Translations under genes and position numbers: made by a program | Source: Ficedula albicollis | Taxonomy: Eukaryota; Chordata; Aves; Passeriformes; Muscicapidae | DNA length: 64,000 bases | Direction of reading: 5' to 3' | NCBI RefSeq assembly: GCF_000247815.1 | Contig: NC_021684.1 | Span: forward strand, 8,875,430-8,939,429 | Part shown: one piece after another, positions 49,690 through 61,162 of the stretch | Layout of the letters: every line of letters starts with the position of its first letter | Position numbering within the stretch: the stretch's first letter is position 1 | The notes under the pieces: model-generated | Told to the model about the DNA's origin: nothing | The model's input: only the letters and a program-made list of their open reading frames with translations | Database searches by the model: none

Positions 49690-49768
49690 CTGTATCATTA
49701 CTTAACACAGGTTATGAATAATTCTTCATTTTCTGTACTAGTACTTTAACAGCAAGCCATCCTTCCTT

Positions 49769-49867
49769 CTACTCTAGCAGGCTGGAGGTGAAAGTATTTT
49801 TCACCATTAGAAACTGAGATTCTCTGTGTGATCTTTTCAGCTTTGCACGACGGTTCTGGAACCAGAT
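49769..49867 (-). CDS. HESX1: HESX1 exon 4: recognition helix and stop
   Basis: 99 bases after acceptor [29 protein letters not shown] then [12 protein letters not shown] and TAG at 49771-49769. WFQNRR is the invariant homeodomain helix 3. Confidence 0.95.
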   Translation of the reverse strand: MWFQNRRAKLKRSHRESQFLMVKNTFTSSLLE

Positions 49868-51731
49868 CTAAAGTGGAAAGAGAAGAGATGCTTTTTAGAA
49901 ATACAGTGGAAGCAGAAAAATATTTGAAACTTAAAAGTATTCACACAGCATGACAACATTTTATGTTATGACAGCATTTTGCAAGTTCAATATAAATTTA
50001 AAATCTGCAGGTGCCAGCATGTAGCTACCTGTAATTTTAACAACACAGACAAAGAAAATTATATCCCCAGGTTACCTGGAAAGTGAGATCAGCTTCACTG
50101 TAATTAATACAAAAACTGGCAATAAATTCAGTGACAGAATCAGATCCTGGAAGATCCCAAACATCTGGAATTCACACATGTCTTATGGTGCTATTTCTTC
50201 AGCTGCTTAACTATTTGCAGCATCAAGTTTCCCATCAAGCCCAATATAATACTTGCAACAAAAGCCTGATAAACAACGAAGTGAAAAAAAATTCTCATTT
50301 TTACCGTATGCCTCTTATCACATTGAACTACTTGGAAATCAGTAACTAGCATCCCTGAATAGATTTTTCTTTTGGCCAGATAAAGACTTTACCAGGTTTA
50401 AACACTGGTTTAATGCATCAATGCTCTGCTGGCAGTCTCACAAAATATGCAGGCAGTCACAGAAATTATGCCCTTACCTATTTCAAATTTATTTTTCAAA
50501 TATGGTGACAAAATACAAAAATTATTTTAAGGAAATTGTCAAGTTCTGTACATAATAACTAGAGATTAAGAGAGCAGATAATGTGGAAATACTATAGTGA
50601 TGCATACCACATTAATGGTATGGAAGGCTTTAGATTTCAGAAGAAATTCAATGGTTTCCATTTCACAAATCACTGAAGGCATGTTTAATGTATATACATT
50701 GATTTAAATTGAGATATTAACATTCTCATTACTCATGTCAAGCTACTTACATATATAACCAGAGAGTACATATAGCCGGAATTAAAGAAAAGTTCAAATA
50801 AATTTTTAATTACCTGGATCCTGTCTTCATCTAAATCTAATTTGCGAGCTAACTCTTCTCTAATATCAATGCCAGGGTAGGAGTTCATTTTAAAAACACT
50901 CTCCAAGACTTCAATCTGAGGAGATTAAAATACACTTGTTGAATAGTTAACACTACGTTCATAGCAGTAATACATAAAATAAATAAAACAACAGCTTAGT
51001 TTGTTCAACGGGAGACTTCTGATCAGTGTTTGCACAATTCTGATTCCATGCATGAACACAGATCTGCTGAAATTAGCAACATTCCTGTTAATTTACACTA
51101 GTTCCTGATTACATTTCTCTCTGCAGATGTACACCACGCTGAATTTACCACTGTTAGAGGTTTCTTCCAACATTTTACTCAACTACATTGTTACTCATTT
51201 GTTAAATACTAAGGAAAGCCCTACCTGGTTTCTAGTGAATGCAGTTCTTGGTCTTCTACCCCTGTACCAGCTCAATTCTCGTTTGAAAGACAGCCTTTCA
51301 GTGACTGAAACATATTTTTCACATTTCAAAACTTTTTCCTCTTGCACTGGATCACTTCTACCACGAAATAATGGATTCTCATAGCAAACAACAGGGATTT
51401 GCAGATGGGGATTACCGTCATCACCTAAAACTAGAAAAAGGAAGAAAAGGAGAGCTTCAATTTACTGGTTTGCTGTAGAAACATGACAGAATTTCTAAAG
51501 GGTAAAAGCTTAAGAGGTTACAGAATAGACTGACTTACCCAAGCTGGTGCATGCATCCATCCAGGGTCTGTGAGGTTTTCCAGCTGGAATGCCATCTTTT
51601 TTCTGCTCCGGTCCCAATATACTCTCAATTGAAAAGGAGCACTGTGTGGTTTTACTCTCTCCAAAGCCGGGCACCTTGTGCAGATCCGGAGAGGCCGCAG
51701 TGGTGGCAGCACACAGCGAGGGGCCAGCCAT
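49769..51731 (-). CDS. HESX1: HESX1 (ANF/Rpx), complete homeobox repressor
   Basis: Paired-like homeodomain repressor that patterns the anterior forebrain and pituitary (family knowledge). Four minus-strand exons with GT-AG introns join in frame to about 197 residues (human 185). The N-terminus holds an eh1-type Groucho/TLE-binding motif, FSIESILG, at 33-40, then EQKKDGIP and [14 protein letters not shown]. The homeodomain covers 120-179: RRPRTAF, helix 3 [14 protein letters not shown], and the conserved [12 protein letters not shown] lead-in. The C-terminus ends SSLLE and a TAG stop, like human NTNLLE. The start is chosen at ATG 51731 (MAGPSL) because it has purine at -3 and G at +4 and gives a length near the family; an in-frame ATG at 51752 would add seven residues. 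A TATAAG lies about 60 bases upstream of ATG 51731. Confidence 0.96.
50814..50915 (-). CDS. HESX1: HESX1 exon 3: homeodomain helices 1-2
   Basis: 102 bases (34 codons) after a CTCCTCAG acceptor: [20 protein letters not shown] and [14 protein letters not shown], donor GTAATT. Matches the human exon with conservative changes. Confidence 0.95.
51225..51424 (-). CDS. HESX1: HESX1 exon 2: linker and homeodomain N-terminal arm
   Basis: 200 bases after acceptor AGTTTTAG. Encodes [50 protein letters not shown] and [16 protein letters not shown], phase 0 at GTAGGG. The last 12 residues start the homeodomain. Confidence 0.94.
51539..51731 (-). CDS. HESX1: HESX1 exon 1: eh1 repressor motif
   Basis: 193 bases, ending in phase 1 (G of Gly65) at donor GTAAGT. 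Encodes [20 protein letters not shown], then [16 protein letters not shown] and [13 protein letters not shown]. The FSIxxILG core is the diagnostic HESX1/ANF eh1 motif. The first 30 residues are poorly conserved, so the start is the least certain part. Confidence 0.9.
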
Positions 51732-51790
51732 GCCTTCACCCTCAGCCAGCATAGCAGGGGCACTGCACTTGCATTTCTCCACAAACCCTC

Positions 51791-51796
51791 CTTATA
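51791..51796 (-). promoter_or_regulatory. TATA-like box of HESX1
   Basis: The minus strand reads GCTATAAGGAGG here, 60 bases upstream of ATG 51731. A start site about 30 bases downstream would leave a short leader before ATG 51731 and make ATG 51752 nearly leaderless. Confidence 0.5.
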
Positions 51797-51824
51797 GCTA
51801 TGTTGACAAGGGGGCTGGATTTGC

Positions 51825-52380
51825 AACGTCATTAATTAAAATCTTTTATTAGAAAGTTTTAGCATGTCAATGAAAACTCTCCCACCAAGAGGCACGAGGA
51901 GTTAATTGTTTATTTGTTTGCAAGTAATTAGCAACTAATGGTGACACTAGGGGGGCCACCAAGGGGGACAAAAAGTGTTATCTCTCCTAACCAGAGCATC
52001 GACTTAACTTTCTCAAAAGAAGCTGTGCACAAATATAGTACTTCTCTTTTATTTGAAATCATTAATGTATAAAATCAGTTTTTTAAAAAACTTTATACTC
52101 TAATGGACTCCACTTACCTAAACATAGAAGCATGATAGGAAACCAGTCAAGTAATAAGTAATCTCATTTAAGTGAATTTCCTTCCAAGGAAATTTAAAAA
52201 ATAATCTCTTAATGCTATTAGGGTAATCCCGATGAAAATGCCTCTGTTTTTTCATATGCATATGTAATGGTGAACGTGGTCAATAAAACAACAATAGCTT
52301 TTGGCATAAGGCACTGTGCAGTGGGTTGGCAGTGTTGTCAAAGCTCAGTGTAATTGCCTTCCAAGTGCCTGGATTAGTTA
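51825..52380 (-). promoter_or_regulatory. HESX1 upstream regulatory cluster (candidate)
   Basis: Within 600 bases upstream of HESX1 lie a CRE half site acgtca (51826-51831), TAATTA at 51833-51838 and 51925-51930, a forkhead-like tgtttatttgtttg at 51907-51920, an OTX/PITX-class TAATCC at 52224-52229 and GGATTA at 52371-52376, a POU-like catatgcatatg near 52253, and a SOX-like aacaatag near 52290. Such sites fit a gene controlled by OTX2, LIM-homeodomain and forkhead factors in the head organiser and forebrain. Binding is inferred. Confidence 0.45.
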
Positions 52381-54182
52381 ATAGGAACAGTTGCACCAAC
52401 TATTTTAAATAATTCATGCATTCATTTTTCTTATTAAAATAACTTCGTTGCAGCCTTTTTCAAACACACCAGATGTGAAATTTCCTGATAACTCTTCACT
52501 ACAGAAAAGCAAAAGTTCGAGTAATAGAAGCAGTACACTCAAATTTACACGTTTAAAAGCATCATTTTTCTTGTAGGTTTATAGCAAACAGAAGTATATT
52601 TAAATCCTACAGAGCCAACACTTAGAATTACAAAAAAAATCCTGAGTCATGGGAAGAAAGGAGATAAAGGCTTTTTAATGGGGCTTGAAGTCTGACAGAA
52701 TTCTGATTTCACCCATTACAAAGAAAAAAAACCAACTATAACATTTTTATATTCGAGTTCATCAGTCAGTCACTCGGCAGTTTACATCACATGCTCAAAA
52801 CCAGCTTTTGGTTCAAGACAAGAAAAGGAGGAATTTCTGCAGAGACACTATAAAATCAGGATTTGTCCAAAAATAACAGGCAAAAATTTAAACAATATTT
52901 TTATTTCAGAAGGAAAAGTTACCCCTCCTACTGGCCTGATTTTGTGTTGCACAGTAAGATTGTTGTCAAACCAAACTGTTAAAAGAGTGACAATTCCAGA
53001 AGTGACCTTACCAAGGACACTTCTCACATATATCAACAGATCTTGAAGCAGCATGCATCCACCTGCAATGTTCATTTGCAAGCTCCAGTCACCATTTATA
53101 GACCTTAAGCCTTCTCTTATTTCATTGTTTTGGCCCATTAATATTGACCAATACTACCTTGCAACGCATTTGAAATTACCTGAAGACTTTTAACTGAATA
53201 CCTTGGTAGGAGCAATTAGAGTAACACAGCAAACACTAAGTTGGGAATCCTAAGTAATCAATAATAGGAAAACTCACTGCTCCTTGGATATGCAAATCCA
53301 ATCCTCTTACAGCATCACATACTTGATGAGGCAGCAAACTAATCGCCCTTTCAGACTTTGCACCACTGATTTTTGCCCAGGGACAGTAGAGTTCATCTCT
53401 TTAGTAGATGAAGCTCTGCTCTTCAGAGAAGGGAAGCCTTCAAGGCTGTTTACACCAGCTGAGGAGACCACACTGAGAGGTCTTGGGAGCTCTGGCCTGA
53501 AGCCCCAGTTCTTACTCTTGCTGCCTTTTGCTCTTCTCACCCACTGCTACTCCACTGCTGGGTCAACGTTCACTAGAGCCTGGGCAATATATTTTTTCAG
53601 CTTTTTAAAAAGGTATAAATGGTATGTATTATCTTTCTTTATTACTTATCACACTCCAAAAACTCACCTTTCACTTCACCTTTCCCACAATCTCTTTACC
53701 TACCAGTATTTCATCACCTCAGAAGTCATGTTGCCTAAAACTCTCTTTCAAACATGTTTTTAACATGAATAACAAGTGTTATATTCAAAGTCAAGTTCAA
53801 AATTCCCACCTTTTTTAAAAGCAAGAACACCTCAAAATGGTAACACTGATTTTCACAAGACAAAAGCAGTTAGCTATTTCTTGGTTGAAGTAAAAGCTAT
53901 TTTGACACAGGGAGATTGAGTGAATGCAGGAAAATTCAAGGTTAATCCAAGGCTGTCACTAGCAAAAGTATGAGAAACAGTGTGTTAAAAAGTGGGACAC
54001 ACGGCAATTAAAGCCTACCTTATCCACACAGTTTCTTTTACCCTCCAGCAGAGGCAAAATGTCCTCTCCATCAGGGCACACATCTAGAATCCTCTAAAGA
54101 TCTGTTCACTGCTCTTCTTCCGGTTGAAAAAGTGCCAAGTGTTAGTTCCCCACATTTTTAAGGACTCTTACTAGATATTTTG

Positions 54183-54302
54183 CAGAAAAAAACAAAAAAA
54201 ACCAAAACTAACAAAAAACAACACCCCACCAAAAAACCCCAAACCAAACAAAAAACCAAACCCTACAAATCAAAAAGGCCAAACAATAAAAAAAACCCTC
54301 AC
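54183..54302. repeat. A/C-rich low-complexity tract
   Basis: Runs of A broken by C pairs or quartets (aaaccaaaccctac, accccaccaaaaaacccc). No fixed unit. The complementary strand is G/T-rich. Confidence 0.8.
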
Positions 54303-54835
54303 ACACTAACAAAAGGTCTACAATGCTGAAAACAGTCTAACACTAAAACCACGCTAGAGGAAGCAGAGGGATTGTTCCATTCATTACTATCACATTTGTT
54401 TGCAGTCAAATTTGTAGCTCAAGTAAAACTTTTGTGTGCCACTTACAGTTGTAAATTCACAAAGCTACCTAAATCCAATCCACTTAAAGTTACTACCTTC
54501 CTGAATTCCACTGGGAAAATGATCATACAGTACAAAACAGAGTAATTTCTTACAGGAGACTGCTGTTAAGCTTGGTCATAAGTTAACTGTCTCAAAACCA
54601 GAAAGCACATATATTTATAGGTCATCAACTACGGTTAATGTCCTGTCACATGGTTGCAGATACAAGACTTAGACTTTAAAACACCTTGTAAGATAACCCT
54701 GAATTATTACCCGTATTGACAGGGGAAGGGAGAGGTGCTGTGACTTGCTTCAGTCAGGTGAGTCACCAGCTGAGTTGGTAATTTAATTGACTGAACAGTA
54801 TTAACTTGGAAATTTCTTCACCACTCCCTACAGGG

Positions 54836-54931
54836 AAAAACAAAAGAACACAACAGCAAAAGAGCAAAACCAAAAAAAATCCCACCGCCCAACAAAAACC
54901 CCAAACCAACAAACAAAAAAAATCTCAAAAA
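54836..54931. repeat. A/C-rich low-complexity tract
   Basis: Same composition as the tract 550 bases to the left: aaaaccccaaaccaacaaac and similar. Confidence 0.75.
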
Positions 54932-55194
54932 TCCTTAATTGTTTGCAATTTAGCACACTAGCCCTGTCCTTTATCTGTTTTTAAAGGTAAATCATAACCT
55001 GATACAACATAAAGAATGGTCTCCATAGCAAGACTGTACAATCATTAATCATTTGCTCTGCTGAATAACTTCATGTACTTTCTAATCTGGTCTTAGACTG
55101 AATTTACCTGGTCCCAAAAAGGCAAAATCAACAAGGAAACAGCTATTTTTTTTTCAGCTGAAAGCTATCATAAAATCTACCAAGTCTTGCTCTC

Positions 55195-55495
55195 TAAAAC
55201 TACCTGAAAGGAGGTTGGGAGCTTGAGCCAGTTGGGGGCCAATCTCTTCCCCTGTAACAAGTGACAGAACCAGAGGAAACAGCCTCAAGTTGTGCCAGGA
55301 AAGGTTTAGATTGGATATTGGGAAAAGTTTCTTCATGGGCAGGGTGGTAAGGCACTGCCAACCACCATCCCTGGAAGTGTTTCAGAAGATGTGAGGATGT
55401 GGCACTTGGACACTTGGTTTAGTGGTGAACACAACCCGGGCTCAGTGATCTTAGAGATCTTTTCTAACCTTTGGGATTCTACAATTCTAAGTAAT
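55195..55495 (+). mobile_element. CR1 LINE 3' fragment (plus orientation)
   Basis: acctgaaaggaggttgggag, ccagaggaaacagcctcaag, ttgtgccaggaaaggtttag, attggatattgggaaaagtt, catccctggaagtgtttcag and the terminal gggattctacaattcta are CR1 3' phrases. Confidence 0.88.
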
Positions 55496-55624
55496 TTCAG
55501 AGCTGATCAGTTCACAAGTCGAACCAATGATCTGTTTTGATTCCAGTGAGCCCTCACAATAATTTTAAGCATTCTAAATTTGCTGCCAATAGCACCACTT
55601 ATTCAGTCTAAGAGAGCAGAGGCA

Positions 55625-55756
55625 TTTTTTCCAGTATCTAATCAGAATCTCTCCTGTCTCAGCTGAAGGCCTCCTGTCTGCACAGACGTATTTTTTTTCC
55701 AGTATCTAATCAGAATCTCTTCTGTCTCAGCTGAAGGCCTCCTGTCTGCACAGACG
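55625..55756. repeat. Imperfect tandem duplication, period 68
   Basis: ccagtatctaatcagaatct, then ctgtctcagctgaaggcctc and ctgtctgcacagacg, occurs from 55631 and again from 55699. The copies differ by one base (ctcctg versus cttctg) and in T-run length. Confidence 0.92.
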
Positions 55757-55859
55757 AAGCAAGCACAGTAGAAATGACTGGCCTCCACATGGCAGGGATA
55801 AGAGGAGACTTGCCAGAAGGGATGCTCCAGGCAACATGACAAGATGCTCTATAACGTCA

Positions 55860-57110
<1,251 letters not shown>

Positions 57111-59619
57111 CTCAAAACGATTTTTCCTCTTTGTTTTTCACAAAGGTGCATTAATGTTCGTATGAAAAGCAGGTGCCGGGTGAGGTTCGTGCGGAGAATA
57201 GGTGGGAAGCACATGGTGCCCGGAGGCCTCTCCTTGCTCCCGTTCTCCTCTTGCGTTGCTGCTGCCTGATCTGTGTCAGCGATGCTCTGTAGTGCACTGG
57301 AGTTTCTTTCTGAAGTAGCAAATGCTTTATTCAATTGCTCTGGTTTCTCTTGCTGGCAGCAGCAACAGCAAGTCCTTGAACTGTGCTTCTCAGATGTGGA
57401 TAAAAAGTTTGCAGTGTATTTTCTTTTATGGCAGCCTTTTGAATTAAGCTCCTTGTTCTCATGCATGGTTTACGTAGTGAGCAGGATGTCCAACATTGCA
57501 ATAGCATGTGCATTGGTAGTTTCAATTCCTTGGTCATAGGAAGATAAACATTCACTTGTTGAAAAGGGCAATTTAGCACCTAAAATAACAGTCATTTTAA
57601 GAATTCTATATCAAGTGGATGGACTTCTTAAGAAAGGCAAGAGAAGGCCATGCAGAAAAGCAATCATTGCTTTCCAAAGGACAGTGCCCCACATAGCTCA
57701 AATGCTGCATGTGAGATGAGATCTGGCCTCTAATGTGAGTTCTGGTCCAGGGGCCAAAGCTGCTGTCACCTCATGAAGAGGAAAGCATTTTTAAAGTCTT
57801 ATAATAATACTGATTTTAAAATTATTTCTTGAAAGTCTGTTCTTAGAATAAGGAAGTCAGAGCTGTTCGTATTTATAGGAAATGTCAAATGCAACATGAA
57901 CTTAGGATGATCTGAGGATGTTTGGGAAGCACATAAAAAAATGTTACTTATTGGAATGTAATTTTAATTCTAGAATCTTCCGTGTGGGGTTTTTTGTAAT
58001 ACAGACAAGCAAAGCCTAATTCAGCCCAATGTGTTTGAGATGCTTAAGTAATTGGATTTGCCAATATTGTCTTCTGTTTTAGGTAGAAAATTTACATCTT
58101 TCAATCAATTTAATATTTCAGGTGAATTCTGGGAACCAGTTCCTGCAGTAAGAACTCAGTGGTTTTCTGTTAGTTTAGTCCATTTGTTACATTATTTAAT
58201 TTTTCTTACTTGAAATCAATGCAGTGGAAATGGCAACAAATGTTGCTTGGAAAAGCAGAACCCTCTGTTAGAAATTTTCATGACTTTGATACATTGATGC
58301 TGGAATATTGAAAAGCTCGTCAGCCCCGGTTGTTATTTAGTGCTGCACTATGGTCTGGAGTTTGTGTTTTACACAGACTCTAGATATATAAATGTCATAT
58401 CAAACTTATTTTGTATCTAAGGGAAGGAAAGGCTTTTGAAAAATGTCCAAACCCATTCATTTCCTGTTGTCACAGGATAAAAATCTAACCACTGTGCTTG
58501 TCAGGCTTAAACCAAACTCCAAGTTTACCTAGTCTTTTGCTATGCAAAACACAGCAATTTACGTATTAACTTAGGACATATATTACACACATACGTACTG
58601 TGTATTTAGAGAGAGTTTCTGCTCACAGTGATTTGCATTCTTGGCACAAAAAGCCAAGGGACTGGTAGCACAGGCTCTGTCTCCTGTCACTTGCAGTGCC
58701 CTCCATCTGATGGCATAGAAGGCTTAACACTGACTTCTAACCTGGGGGGTTTCTTCCTGCAGCCTCTCTCCGGTCCTTTCCCGTTTGCTTGCTCACAGTC
58801 ATGAATCATGGGTAGAAAGGATCCTAAAGAACATGCAAAATGATGCAGAGTTTTACTAGAAACATAAGTAAGCAATTCCTCTAATTTTCTGCTAAGCAGA
58901 TGTCTGCCATAACTTATTTACAGTTTCAGGTTAATTTCTTTCCATCAGTATAATATGATATTTTGACAGCTAAGCATCAATAACTGACATTTTAAAAATA
59001 AAACATAGACTTTTCTTTTTCAATGTTCAATTTTAAAGAGTAAGTGTAATCCAGAAACCTTATTTAGCACTCCCTTAAAATTACAAGCTCAGGTTTATTT
59101 ATGTTCAAGTTTAAAGGTCATGAGTATATAATTCAATGGTTATAGCACCATGTAATTTTTTTCTTTTCCATTCTTTCGTGTATGTCTACTTTAATAGGAG
59201 AGTTAAGGCTGTTAGGATGACACATGTTGCCACACCTGGCAAAGATTTGAGTTCTCCTCCACCTCCTTCCACTTGTTTTATAAGCTAGAACCAGCATTAA
59301 AGCTATTTATTGTAATGATTATGCTGTTTGATTGTACTTTTTAATATTTAAATATCTTTTAGACATTATATAGCATGACAGTAGTTGTGATACAGCCAGG
59401 CGTCTAATGCAACTTAGATAAAAGCATTTTGCATCAAAAGAATTGTTAAATAATGTAATTTGTATTCGTTTAATATGTACTCTTTGATTATCATTAAAAG
59501 CAAAAAATCAGAAATAGCTGAAAAATGCCTTCATGCTTCAAGGGGAGATGGACTGAAGACTTCAGTAATTTCAAAACAGCCTAGGGAAGACTAAAAAGTA
59601 GAATTTCCAATTTCAGGTC

Positions 59620-59815
59620 TTTAACAATCATGGTTTGGGGGAAATAACCAATTATGTGCTTATGATTCTTTCAGTTTTCTGTCTGGACATTAATTTTAGC
59701 GTAAAAAAAAGCGCAGGTTTAACAATCATGGTTTGGGGAAAAAAACCAATTATGTGCTTATGATTCTTTCAGTTTTCTGTCTGGACATTAATTTTAGCGT
59801 AAAAAAAAGCGCAGT
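59620..59815. repeat. 98-base near-identical tandem duplication
   Basis: tttaacaatcatggtttggg through taaaaaaaagcgcag is at 59620-59717 and 59718-59815. The only visible differences are at gggggaaataacc versus ggggaaaaaaacc. Confidence 0.93.
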
Positions 59816-61063
59816 CACACTAGAAACAAAGCACAGTCCTTTTGCTGAAACATTGCTCAAGTATTTCCTTTGTGGCTTTTGCAAGCGTTGCTCCTATTTC
59901 TACAACCAAGCATCCCAGCCAGTGTTTTAAGAAAAGCCATTGTAGCCTGTGCAGAGTTACTGGTACATCCTCTGCTTTTCCCCCTTTGGGGTTTTCTGTC
60001 TTGGTGGAAGGAAGCCATTCAAAATCCTCATGGTGAGGAATAACTTTGCTTCCAAGTGAAAAAAGGATGCAAGAACCTGCAGTCAGCATCTCATTTAAGC
60101 TTACAGGCAGATTACACCTGAGCAACCTGATTGCCTTCTTATCGAGTCAGTCATTTGGGCAGAAGGGAGAGCAGATGTCAGTCACCCGACTTAGGCAAGG
60201 ACTCTGACGTGGTCTGGCAACATTCCTCTGGCCAAAAGGGAGAGGTATGGACTGACCTGAGTGGAAAAACCGGCTGGATAGTTGGGCTTACAGAAGGAGC
60301 ATTTTAGTCTAATAGGTGGCCAGTGATAAAAGAGGTTGATTTTTGAGGTGGATGTTGTTAAGCACCATGAGTGATGCAGGCAGTGCAGTTGGACACAGGA
60401 GTCATCAGGCTTGTGGGTGACACCAGATAAAGAACAGACAGACTGACAAGCTGGGGTGAGGACACAAGGACAGATCTTTTCACTCGTTTTCAGTGGTGAG
60501 AAGCATGTGTGTTGAGGACAATCAGATACAGGTTGCATTGTTAGTTTTGGTTTGGTGCAGCTCCTCAACCTTTTGATCCGAGAATTGATGGTTATTCCAC
60601 AGGTAAATTATAGGTCGAAACACAACCAGCAATTGCCTGTGTTCAGGTTGGGCAGTATGGGACAGTCACAGCCTTTATTTGGATCTCACTGCAGAGGAAA
60701 TGTGGGTACCTGGCAAGCTGTTTAATACCAGTAATCTTTACCCTACTCCTTAGGGATGTACCATAGGGAGCCCAGTAGTTGCCCACAGCTTCAACATTTA
60801 ACAGTTGTCCATCTCCCTTGGTCCTTTCCTTTCTGAAAACGTATTAATCTGGAGAGAGGCTGACAGTAGGAGTAAGGCTGAGCTTGTATATTTTTAAGAT
60901 TCTTTGGCATGCAACAGGTAGCATTCCTTTAAACAGTATTGGAAGGTTTATCAAATTTTCAGTAATGAAACTTGAAATAATGCTATTTAAGTCTAAAATT
61001 CCATTATATTTAAATGCTCTCCTAACTTGTCACGTTCATGTTTTGGCTGTTTGATTGTTACAG

Positions 61064-61162
61064 ACCCGCTCTTTGCTGGGAGTATTTGAAGAAGATGCTG
61101 CTGCAATATCCAATTACATCAATCAATTGTTTCAAGCCATGCACAGAATATATGATGCTCAG
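61064..61162 (+). CDS. APPL1: APPL1 exon 2
   Basis: 99 bases (33 codons) after acceptor TTGTTACAG: TRSLLGVFEEDAAAISNYIN, QLFQAMHRIYDAQ, then donor GTAGTG. First BAR helix. Begins and ends in phase 0. Confidence 0.95.

Noticed and set aside
53284..53763. 159-codon plus-strand open frame between HESX1 and APPL1
   Set aside because: No family resemblance, low-complexity C-terminus, no nearby promoter or splice evidence. Treated as a chance frame.
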